This document shows positions 1 to 9,227 of a stretch of DNA of 64,000 nt, piece by piece. Source of the DNA: Cryoendolithus antarcticus (lineage: Eukaryota; Ascomycota; Dothideomycetes; Cladosporiales; Cladosporiaceae); NCBI GenBank assembly GCA_002077065.1, contig NAJO01000006.1:558001-622000 (forward strand). Direction: 5' to 3'. Under the pieces are notes generated by a model. That model searched no databases and was not told where the DNA came from. It saw nothing but the letters and a program-made list of their open reading frames with translations. The position numbers and the translations under genes were made by a program. Each line of letters opens with the position of its first letter. The first letter of the stretch is position 1.

Positions 1-3000
1 CGGCTGTACTTCAGTGGCGAGAGGACCAGTATGGAGTACATTTGCGGCGAGACTGCACCACTCGGTGTGTTACCGCCGGGATGCAGTGTTGACAACGCTT
101 TTGGCGTGGCGTCTGAGCTCGCGGACGATGGCACGACCCGTGACAGGTTTCCGTCAGAGCCAGGCAAGGTGAGCTTCATAGTCGAGCCGCTTTGTAGTGC
201 TTGATCCGGGACATAAGAAGACGCTGAGGACCGCTCTGATTGAAGACTACTCGTGCGGACGGCTGACTGCATCGAAAGTCCAGAGCTGGCAGATGAGGCG
301 GAAGGCGACATTCTCGTCAGATCTGGTGAGTAAGGCGCTGGCGAACCAGTATGCTCCGCAAGAAACTTGGGCGATGGCCTCGGCTGTTGCTCCAGCACTC
401 CCGGTGCCGGTTGCATCTTAGACAACTGTCTCATGGGCCCTTCAGAAGATGGCGAAGGTGTTGCTCCAGGTGTTGCGAGCAGATGCGTGGGCAGTGGTAG
501 TATCGGGATCGTAGTGCCACTCATGCTACCCACAGGCGTAGGAGGCTGATCTGTATCAGTGGGTAGCGATGTCTTCACGAAGAATGCAAAAGTCGAGCCT
601 TTGCCCGGGGAGCCTCGCGCACTCATGTCACCACCATGTAGCTGCGCTAGCTGCCGTGAGATCACGAGGCCAAGCCCAGTCCCGCCATGTTGGCGAGTAC
701 TACTGCCATCAATTTGAGAAAAGCGCTTGAACAAGGCCTCCGCCTCCCTATCGTTGAAGCCACGTCCAGTATCGACCACCTCGAATTTGATGAACATCTC
801 GCCTTTCGTGAGTTCGCCATGTTGGTCCTCTTGCACGCTACACCTGACAAAGACTTCACCTTCCTGCGTGAACTTGATCGCATTGCCAATGACATTGAGC
901 AAGATCTGGCGCAGGCGAAAGCGATCAGCCTTGACTTGCATGGGAACGTCTTCCTCCACAACATAATTTAGCTCAAGGCCCTTATCAATCGCCATGGTCG
1001 ACGTCAGATCGTTGACTTCTTCGATGAGTGCGCGCACATGCATCCAGTCGATGTTCAGCTGTATCATCCCCGCTTCTGCCTTTGACAGATCCAGGATATC
1101 ATTAATGAGCCCACGCAGTCCCTCGGTGCTAGCGCGAATGATGTTCACATGCTCCATCTGCTCCGCCGTGAGATTACTGTCAATTAAGAAGTTCACCATG
1201 CCGGTGATACCATTCAGCGGAGTCCGGATCTCATGCGACATATTGCTGAGGAAGTGCGACTTCTCGTCCATGGTCTCTTTGAGATCACGCTCCAGAGTCT
1301 TATGATCGTTGATGTCCGTGCATGTGCCATACCATGTCTCATCGTCGCTCCCAGCTTGTGCCAGTGGCTCGGCTAGCAATATACGAACGAGGTGCCACCT
1401 GTATTCGCCATCCTTTGACTTGAGGCGCACTTCAGTCGCATATGACGGGCGCCCATCAGCATCACGCGATACTTTCAGTATACCAGTGGTTGCGAGCTCC
1501 GATAGCTTTCTCTGCGGCATGGCTTGTGCAGGCGATGAGATCTCGCCGGCGACCTTCTCCGTGTCTGAAGACCCACTAGATGATTGGACTGACATCGATG
1601 TCGTCCGGCGAGGTTCTGGCGGCATCGATGTAGGCACATTAGTCGGCTTTCCGGTCCCGTCATCGAACGTCGGTAATCTACACTTAGCAAGATCTTCAGG
1701 GTGGACATAGTCCATGAAGCCGACACCAAGTGCCTGTGCCTCTTTCTGGCCAGAGTAGTACATCCACTGCGAGTTGCAAAACGTGACACCCTTCGCCCTG
1801 TTCACGGCAAACACGATCTGAGGACTCGAATTGGCCAGAGTCCGGTACTTTGCTTCACTAGCCACAGTCTCTTGCTGCTTGGCAAGGTTCGCCTCCGCAA
1901 TGTGTTGCTCGTGGAAGTCCATGTTGGTGCCGATCCAGTGCACAATGTTCTGGCGCTTGTCCTTGAGAGGCGCAGCTCGAACATAGAACCAGCGATAGCT
2001 GCCATCAAAGCGCTGCAGGCGAAGCTTCTGCTGCAGTTGCTGTCCCGTGCGCAAGGACTGCTTCCAGGTGTCCATGTATACTTGGCGATCATCGGGATGA
2101 ATCGCTTGCCACGGCTCATTGAGAACTTGGCGCGAATCCTGCCCTCGATAGATCAAGAACTTCGAGTTGACCCATGTGAGTTTGCCGGACTCAGGTTCTG
2201 CAGAGAAGACTTGCACTGGTAAAGAGTCTATGATCGTCCGCAGAAGACGCTCTGATGGTGGCGGCATCGCTTCTGCTGACGATGTGGTGTTGGTACTACT
2301 TCCTGTTGTAGACGCCTGAGTGTCCCCGGACGCGAGGGCGGACAGTGCGCCAAAAGACGACTGGAAGTCAGCACCATATGAGTGGAGGTACTTGTGCTGC
2401 TTTCCCGCGTCTTCCGACACTTGAGGCTGTGATTGTCGTCCCGCAGAATCTTTCGAAGAAGGCTGTAGATCAGTGTGCTCCATCGTGAATTTGTCCCTTT
2501 CGTTCGGCCGCATTGGTGATTTGATATCCTTGGCCTGACTCGCTCGTAAATGCCTATCTGACCGTGCCTGATCGTCCCCAGAATGCGGCTTCGGCTCTTG
2601 ACTTTGCCGTCTTCGACCTTGTTGCTTCGCAGGTGTCGACTGCACAGAACCACTACTCTGTGTGCTGACCTTTTTCTTGGCATCGAAATAATTGTCTACC
2701 ACTTCCGAGCCGGTGTGCGCCGGTGTGCCAGTCACGGATCTGCTCGTCGACCATCCGTGCGATGCAGGATCCCATCCAGGCGTGCCGACGATCGAACTAC
2801 TGGGACTGTACCTTGATCGTCCGGAATAGTCCGATGGACTAGTCATACTACCCTCGGCGTCCATGCGAGGGTCGTCGAGATCCTGATTGAGCACTTTGCT
2901 GATCCCACGAGCGTCGATCGACATCGGTAGGGAGTTGACTTGGTGACCGGAAACCGATCTGCGATGACGAAGCATCATGTTCTGAGGATATACGGAAGCG

Positions 3001-5093
3001 AACTGTTGCGCGACAGAGAGCGAAGTAGCCAGGTGAGGGCCAACGAGTGTCAGTGACTGGGTCAAGTTGACTGGATATGGCACGTGTGTTGTCAAGATCG
3101 AAAGTATGGCGATCGGTGCCTTCCGATCAGGATCCTCACTATGTCGGTTTCGGCTCCCCGAGAGACGAAGCGAACGCAGCGGTTGCGAAAGCATTGGGTG
3201 AATCAGAGGTATGTGTATAACAGTACTCGCTTTGTCAATCCCAATAGCCTCCACCTGTGCAAATTGCGCGTAGTCCCTGGGTGTCGTGGTTGTAGGGTTA
3301 AACGAGTCCTCAACCTGTTGCTCCTGACTGACGAAGAACGGATTCTCGCCTTCATCGGACTGTACTGCAGGCGAAGGCGCAGGAGACTGCGCCCACGGGG
3401 ATGTCGGATACTGCTCATACTCTTCGTAGCCGCGTCTCAATTCAGGAGCATTATCTGATGCAAATACCTGGCGATAGTTCCCGAAAGTCTGTCCCAATCT
3501 GGATGACCGTCGATCTGTATATGGAACATGCTCGGTACTTGTCTCAATGGTAGCAGTAGTAGCGCGTTGACTCGAATCATCCGAGGAAGACTTATCGGAG
3601 ACATAGTCGCGTGTCACGGTGACTACCCTGCCACGCTCAAGCATGCGATTGACACCGGCAGACTCCAGCAACGGATGTGCTTCGTGATCAAGCGCCTTCA
3701 AGACAGGAAACACATCGATGAAGGGTCCGGCATCATGACCGCCTGCGACGCTGCTGAATTCGGGATCCGTGAGCGAATTATGCCGCACGCTGTTCGAAGA
3801 CGGGAAGCGTCGAGTGGGAAAACGGCTTGGCCCGATAGCAGTTGGTAGGCCTGATGCATGTGTGACTGTGCGTTGCGGTCCAGATGGTCTAGCATTCTGT
3901 TTACTTGGAGGCTCGGCAAGCTGCTCCTTGGCATCACGCAGATGGCCCGCATAGGAATGCCTCGCCTCTAAGCGGGGTCGCAGCCGCTCTGGGTGCAGCT
4001 TCTGGGGTTTTAGGTCGTCTACAACCTCCGTAGAAGGCTCTCTGAACGCGAAGCTCGGGCGGAGCGACTGTGCTGCGTGAGCGGGCTCGGCAGAGGATTG
4101 TACGAACTCCTCTGGGCCATTCATACTGAATGTTGCTTTCTGGCCCCATGGTACGTTCTCAATATCTGTGGGATCAGCAGGCATGGACAGCGTCACTCTC
4201 TCGGCCTTGAAGTCCTGATGCATAATTTGTGTGACTGCAGTCCACCAAGTTTCGAAGCCGGGCTCGGCATTCAATTGCAGCACCAGTTCGTACAAGTTCG
4301 GTGACGGGAATCGCGGGTCTGCAAGAGCTAGTGATCCCATATTCGGCGGTAAGAATACTTCCGTATTTGCAGCGGGCGTAGTGTGGCCGGAAAAGGTGCC
4401 TGTGCTCTGTTTGCCAGGCGTCTCCTGCAGCCCACTCGACAAGCCTGTCACTGTAGGCGACAAAGCAGTGAATGGTTGATGGAAAGCTCCTGGCCAGCCA
4501 CGTGGAGTCCCTGGCACGTAAGGAAAGGGATAAGATGGAGTCCTCATTGGCAGCGCGGTATCTGCAGGAGTGACAGGCGCGCTGGCTCGGACTGTCCTCC
4601 CTGAACCTGTCGATTCAGTCGACAGAGTAGAAGCAGAAGGCAATGCCGAAACAAACCCAGCGCCGGCAGGCTTAGGCGAATCAGACTCCTCTTCTATGAT
4701 GGGAGAGGGCTGCTTCTTGCCGTAACTTGTGCGGCTACGTTGCTGGAACACTAGCTTCGCGTTCACAGCTGCGCGCATCTTCGCCAGCGCTTCCTCATCC
4801 TCATCCGGGCTTGCCACGGTAGTCCCGCCGCGACCTATCCCTGCTACATCGGGTCTGCTCACGGCGGTGGAGCCCTGTGCAGAGACAGCATCCTCGTAAC
4901 GCTCCTCCTCACTTTCGTCATGTTCTCCTGGCGATATGTTAGACAGTCGAGCAGGCGCTCTGACGAGATGTGGCCGTGATGTCCCCGTAGTAGCCTCCTG
5001 GACAGTTGATCGTGTTGGCTTCTGCGCAGTGTTGGACTCCTCCAGATCAGACTCCTCGTCACTTGTATCTTGTTGCGACGTGGTCGAGCTCAT
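1..5093 (-). CDS. Hybrid histidine kinase, 5' part only (runs off the left edge)
   Basis: The reading frame from the ATG at 5093 is open without a stop to base 1, giving at least 1697 codons. Residues 1-260 are low-complexity and Ser/Thr/Pro rich. A GAF-like region seems split into two blocks (about 270-325, with 'IENVPWGQKATF', and about 655-705, with 'APIAILSILTTH') by a long disordered stretch. Two PAS domains follow (about 945-1070 and 1085-1265). The HisKA phospho-acceptor is in 'FLSNMSHEIRTPL', with His at about residue 1287. The HATPase has its N box at about 1402 and 'GGTGLGLVISRQL' at about 1468. After a Ser/Pro linker, 'MYSILVLSPLKYS' at the very edge looks like the first strand of the receiver domain, so the REC domain is outside the window. 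It is a cytosolic phosphorelay sensor; the ligand is unknown. I see no intron. The start is the first ATG of the frame and is not otherwise proven. Confidence 0.9.
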   Translation of the reverse strand, partial: MSSTTSQQDTSDEESDLEESNTAQKPTRSTVQEATTGTSRPHLVRAPARLSNISPGEHDESEEERYEDAVSAQGSTAVSRPDVAGIGRGGTTVASPDEDEEALAKMRAAVNAKLVFQQRSRTSYGKKQPSPIIEEESDSPKPAGAGFVSALPSASTLSTESTGSGRTVRASAPVTPADTALPMRTPSYPFPYVPGTPRGWPGAFHQPFTALSPTVTGLSSGLQETPGKQSTGTFSGHTTPAANTEVFLPPNMGSLALADPRFPSPNLYELVLQLNAEPGFETWWTAVTQIMHQDFKAERVTLSMPADPTDIENVPWGQKATFSMNGPEEFVQSSAEPAHAAQSLRPSFAFREPSTEVVDDLKPQKLHPERLRPRLEARHSYAGHLRDAKEQLAEPPSKQNARPSGPQRTVTHASGLPTAIGPSRFPTRRFPSSNSVRHNSLTDPEFSSVAGGHDAGPFIDVFPVLKALDHEAHPLLESAGVNRMLERGRVVTVTRDYVSDKSSSDDSSQRATTATIETSTEHVPYTDRRSSRLGQTFGNYRQVFASDNAPELRRGYEEYEQYPTSPWAQSPAPSPAVQSDEGENPFFVSQEQQVEDSFNPTTTTPRDYAQFAQVEAIGIDKASTVIHIPLIHPMLSQPLRSLRLSGSRNRHSEDPDRKAPIAILSILTTHVPYPVNLTQSLTLVGPHLATSLSVAQQFASVYPQNMMLRHRRSVSGHQVNSLPMSIDARGISKVLNQDLDDPRMDAEGSMTSPSDYSGRSRYSPSSSIVGTPGWDPASHGWSTSRSVTGTPAHTGSEVVDNYFDAKKKVSTQSSGSVQSTPAKQQGRRRQSQEPKPHSGDDQARSDRHLRASQAKDIKSPMRPNERDKFTMEHTDLQPSSKDSAGRQSQPQVSEDAGKQHKYLHSYGADFQSSFGALSALASGDTQASTTGSSTNTTSSAEAMPPPSERLLRTIIDSLPVQVFSAEPESGKLTWVNSKFLIYRGQDSRQVLNEPWQAIHPDDRQVYMDTWKQSLRTGQQLQQKLRLQRFDGSYRWFYVRAAPLKDKRQNIVHWIGTNMDFHEQHIAEANLAKQQETVASEAKYRTLANSSPQIVFAVNRAKGVTFCNSQWMYYSGQKEAQALGVGFMDYVHPEDLAKCRLPTFDDGTGKPTNVPTSMPPEPRRTTSMSVQSSSGSSDTEKVAGEISSPAQAMPQRKLSELATTGILKVSRDADGRPSYATEVRLKSKDGEYRWHLVRILLAEPLAQAGSDDETWYGTCTDINDHKTLERDLKETMDEKSHFLSNMSHEIRTPLNGITGMVNFLIDSNLTAEQMEHVNIIRASTEGLRGLINDILDLSKAEAGMIQLNIDWMHVRALIEEVNDLTSTMAIDKGLELNYVVEEDVPMQVKADRFRLRQILLNVIGNAIKFTQEGEVFVRCSVQEDQHGELTKGEMFIKFEVVDTGRGFNDREAEALFKRFSQIDGSSTRQHGGTGLGLVISRQLAQLHGGDMSARGSPGKGSTFAFFVKTSLPTDTDQPPTPVGSMSGTTIPILPLPTHLLATPGATPSPSSEGPMRQLSKMQPAPGVLEQQPRPSPKFLAEHTGSPAPYSPDLTRMSPSASSASSGLSMQSAVRTSSLQSERSSASSYVPDQALQSGSTMKLTLPGSDGNLSRVVPSSASSDATPKALSTLHPGGNTPSGAVSPQMYSILVLSPLKYS

Positions 5094-6041
5094 ACTGCCT
5101 CCCCGGTTCCACCTTCCGCCGTGCACCAGAGTTGGCGCAGGCTGTGTCGACGGAGAGCCTGGTCTTGCTGTGCTTCATTGAAGATTCCCCAGACAGACAA
5201 AGTCAAATCCCAAGAGGTGCCAGCGCGCTGCGTGCGAGATGGCTCGGCATGCGGACTACGTCATTTTCACGATGCTTGAGTTTCGGCAAGACCCTGCCGG
5301 GCGAGGGCGATCCTTGTCAACCTCTCTGCAACGTGCTCTCCCTACGAAACTGTAAAGGAGATGATGGACACTTCACTTGCAAGTCTGCTGATGTTTGAGC
5401 GATGTAAGGAAACCACAACAGTCACGATGGAAAACCTTGTATCAACATCGCCGTCGACAGTCTGATCTATCATATGCCGGAGTTGGTACCGCGTAGCCAC
5501 GTAGCACGAGGCGCCTCATTTGACCCCTGGCGCGCCTTGCTTGAGTAATCGCGCGCAAAGATGGCAACAAACCGACAAACCTGAGTTGAGACGCTGCACG
5601 GTATGCTGGACTGGTTCTAACTTCACTGACTACAGGTATAAGGCGAGGTGCGATGGCTCCCTCCAGGCAACAAGGTGCTTTCTCACGCTAGTGGCCATGT
5701 CAGTCAGAGATTGCGGTGCGAAGTCCATCGGCATGGGCATGGCGCCATCAGAAGACGACCAAGGTGACGGAGCACTCTCGGTGCACACGGCCCTTACGCG
5801 CCATGTAGACAACCTTGACAAGCGTTAGGCTTCACCATGCTTGTACTGGATTCATGCGACGCATCGACAATCTACCTCGTCTCTGGCTGACGCCCTCACC
5901 CATACTCATTGTAGATGGCGCCCAGTTTCTGTGGCGTTGGCAGTCCGTGCTGTAGCATCACGGCCATATTGACCTTGCCTTGGCCTTCGAGTGACTCGCC
6001 TTATAGACTTGATGGTGAATCACTCCGAGCTCAGCTACAGC
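5094..6041. other. Intergenic stretch, nothing recognised
   Basis: This is the upstream region of the histidine kinase and the downstream side of the next minus-strand gene. Short open frames (up to about 100 codons) show no domain-like sequence. No RNA gene or repeat was seen. Confidence 0.5.
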
Positions 6042-7289
6042 TTAAAGTCCCCCAGCCGAACTCCCGTAATACTCGGCCACATCATCCACGAATTTCGAAA
6101 GCTCTTCCAGTGACCGTCCGATCTCTGATGACACTTCTGGACGATACCACTCGGGAAGCCACAGCAGATTCAACAATTTAACATACGTCCGACGCGCCCG
6201 ATCCACGGCAGGCGGATTCAGTCCCTGCAGCCAACGAGGGCGAGCAGCTCGTAGCTTCTCGTTCAATGTCAAAGACTGAAGCAACCCAGGCAGAGAAGAT
6301 ACTTCAGAGACCCACATCGAATAGAAGACTCCGCATTTGCACAACAAGGATGCCGCCGTCAGGATTTGCAATATGACTTCGATGATTCCGAACACGCGAG
6401 AAGCAATATTTATCTGATTCGCACTCCTTTCTGTAGGCGCCTCAAGCGGAGGATTCAGGACCTTCTCGACGCCAGGGAACGCGGATGTTGCCAGGACACT
6501 TGCATAGATTCGGCCCATGTAGTACTCACCAGTACCAGCGTGGCGAAATTGCAGTCTTTTGCATGCTTTTGCAACAGCACCAAGGCTCAAAAGCAGCTGT
6601 TCCACGAAATCATGCGGTGATGCTCCGTGGTACATAAAGCCCGGCACACCCTCCCTTCGATCCACGCTGATGATGAGCTTCTCCGCCCTGCGCACCCAGA
6701 TTGGCCACATATCCCACATCTGCAGAACATGCATGTTCGTGACATTGTGATGGTAGACGAGTGTGCCCTGTATGGATATGCAGACCGTAAGCGTGGCCTC
6801 GTCGTATGTCTGCCCGTAAACATACATCGGGGGAGGAGGGCCAGCTTACGTGTGTATGGGAACTGTCACTACCACGGGTGATATCCCTGGAACGCCGGGA
6901 GGAGGTGCAAGCTGCCAGATACCTGGCCAGTAGGGAACCAAGAACGAGCTAGGCCAGGCAGTGGAGCAAATTGCGATCTCGACCTCGTTCGCCTTCGCTA
7001 TGATGTCCCTCGCCTCACCATACACCCACTGCGAAGTTCGCAATATCTGTGGGTAGCAGTGGCCAGTACCTGGCTGGAATGTCAAGGGATTTTCGTAGAT
7101 CTGCTGCCTGAGTTCCGGGGCCAGCTTGGCGAGCTGGAAGACCTTACTCGCATCAACGGCCTCAACGTGGGGATTGAACTTGACCTGGCTCGTGTCTTTG
7201 TGTTCCGGCCATTGCGCTTTGCCATCGGCCTTCGCGTAGCCGAATGTATCGAGCTCGCGCTTGGTACAATCGCGGTAGTATAGATGCAT
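6042..7289 (-). CDS. Uncharacterised protein with a 2EXR/F-box-like N-terminus (two exons, junction uncertain)
   Basis: The upstream frame (7289 down to 6846) holds 'KVFQLAKLAPELRQQIYENP' followed by 'CYPQILRTSQWVYGEA'. This is the layout of the large fungal family of 2EXR/F-box-like proteins (LPxELRxxIYE, then a ...LLRTCRQIYxEA helix). The downstream frame (6827 to 6042) continues with a protein-like sequence that ends in '...YYGSSAGGL'. The two must be joined by an intron near 6770-6850. The obvious donor (gtaagc at 6846) and the nearby acceptors do not join the frames cleanly; a donor at 'gtagtg' just upstream would. The start may also lie further 5'. Function is unknown; proteins of this family are numerous in Dothideomycetes and mostly unstudied. 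Confidence 0.55.
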
Positions 7290-8330
7290 CTGATCCCTGG
7301 CTGTGGCTGTAGCTGCGGAGCCGAATTCGCACCCTATCTCGGTATGAATGCTTTGCCAGTGCTGAGCTTTGATCTGGTGTGTTGGTCGTTTCGGGGATCT
7401 CGCCGAGCGACACGCGGCTGATTATCACCAGTTCACGGCATCTCGAGGTTATATAGTTCAGTCGAGACGAGAAAGTAAGCGCCGCCGGCTGCTAGCGGTG
7501 TGTGTTGTATGCGAGTTGGAGAATGAGAGATAGGAGTCGAGAAGGGAAAAATTCCTAATCCTTGAAGGTATTCGTGGGCGAAGGATACTAGCCGCTGAGT
7601 GTTCTCGCATGGCCTATCGCGTTTGCGTCGGAACGCAATACTTACCTTCGGTCGAACATCTATTGAACGGTTGTAGTCAGCGAGTAGAAGTTTACATCTA
7701 CAAGGAGTTGTCGGTGGCGTTGTGACCACGAAGCTCGTAGTCGTTGGCCGCCTTACGGGTGTCCAGAGAGGAATCCAGTCAGTCGCTGACCGCATAGCTC
7801 GTGAGTTTACTCGAAGTCACGGTCAATATTTCTCCTCGTGAAACTTAGGTGGGGACAAGATCATGAGCTGGAGAGAACATTGTGCACTCCACTATATCAT
7901 GTCGCGTTAGTTCTGGGAAGAGGGGCTTCTTGCTTCGCTACTGTCTCTGATGATATTCTTTCCTATGAGAAGAGATACCGCCCCACTGAAATGCGCAATT
8001 GCATCGAGTTTGTGCGTCGGCCCCAATGTCTCGAAGCGGATTAGGCATCGTGCAGAATAGTTTCATGAGTATGGTTGTGACACGAAAGGATCTGGCAGAC
8101 AGTGATGGCATCTGGTCCTTGACTTCATTCACGCCATCGTCGTCGGGCTCGGTACCTAGAGAGTTATTTCGAGCCAGGGGATGGTACGGGTGTGGCTTTT
8201 GATTGCCCCTAGCGCATTCCGACTGCTTGGAGTCGCACGTCGATGCTCCCACGCGTGCGAGACCATTGCTCGTCGTCCTGCACGCACTTCCTGATCATTC
8301 CGCATCAGTAAGCACACTGTCGCAGTCGCG
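7290..8330. other. Divergent intergenic region, nothing recognised
   Basis: This lies between the minus-strand 2EXR-like gene and the plus-strand WSC gene, so it should hold both promoters. Short overlapping frames on both strands show no domain. An upstream exon of the 2EXR-like gene within 7290-7430 cannot be excluded. Confidence 0.4.
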
Positions 8331-8974
8331 ATGTACCCTCGTTTGGTTTCCACGTTTCTTGCATTCCTTTTGCTACGGGTCGCTTCCGCACAAGACACTT
8401 CGATAATCTATCCCACTACAGCGGCGGCGAGCGCGACAGCTATACCTAGCGGCTCCGGATACACGTATGCTGGCTGCTGGAATGAGACCACGGGCATCTC
8501 TGATGGATCACGAGCGTTGATCGGAGTCACAGTGAGATCCTGTGTCCGTATGGGCTACTCAACGAAGCAAGCTGATGTCCTCCCAGTCCGCAAACAATAC
8601 CATGACCATCTTTTCGTGCCTCGAGTACTGCTCAACAGCAGCCAATGGTGGCCATACGCAATTCGCTGGGCTCGAGTACGGTGGGTCCATGTCTCAGGTG
8701 CCACATTGCAATCCCCCCCAGATCTAACGTATTGCAAGGTCGTGAATGCTACTGTGGCCGATCACTTTCACTTGCCTCGGAGTCCTTGGATGCAACGCGT
8801 TGCAACTATGCCTGCGATGGCAACGCTTCGGAGATCTGCGGCGGTGTCCTTGCGATCTCATTGTACAACCTTACGGCTGACGCAAAGACTGGCGTGGCAT
8901 GGAGTATTGGCGGAGGCTCAGCTTGGTATGGCACAGCAGCTATTGTTACGCTGCTGCTTGCTGCATTGCTGTAA
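8331..8974 (+). CDS. Small secreted WSC-domain protein, probably GPI-anchored
   Basis: Three exons fit exactly: 8331-8531, 8587-8680 and 8739-8974, giving 176 residues. The introns are 55 and 58 nt with gtgaga/cag and gtgggt/aag borders. An N-terminal signal peptide (residues 1-20, ending ...RVASAQ) is followed by one WSC domain: 'GYTYAGCWNETTG', then 'CLEYC', then 'GRECYCGRSL', then 'RCNYACDGNASEICGG'. Only by splicing do all these cysteine blocks come into one frame, which is the main support for the model. The C-terminus is a small-residue stretch plus a hydrophobic tail ('TAAIVTLLLAALL'), which fits a GPI signal. WSC domains bind carbohydrate. The likely role is at the cell wall or in extracellular glycan binding; it lacks the cytoplasmic tail of Wsc stress sensors. 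Confidence 0.85.
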
Positions 8975-9227
8975 GCCCTGTCGCACTGAGTTGTCTGGTT
9001 ATCGGGATCGTGCTTCAACCTTCCATGCGCACTACGACAGCATAAAGTAATGTGTAGAGTGAGTACGATACCCAGTCTTGACTCGACAGGCTCAATCGTT
9101 CCAGTCGTCATTGTCAGTGAATGCAGAGAGGCTGGTGACTGGTATATATACTGCTAATGTGCTAGGGCTGACCGCAGCGTCCACCCTGCGAACGTCATCA
9201 TGGAAGCATCCTAGGTGGTGATACCCA

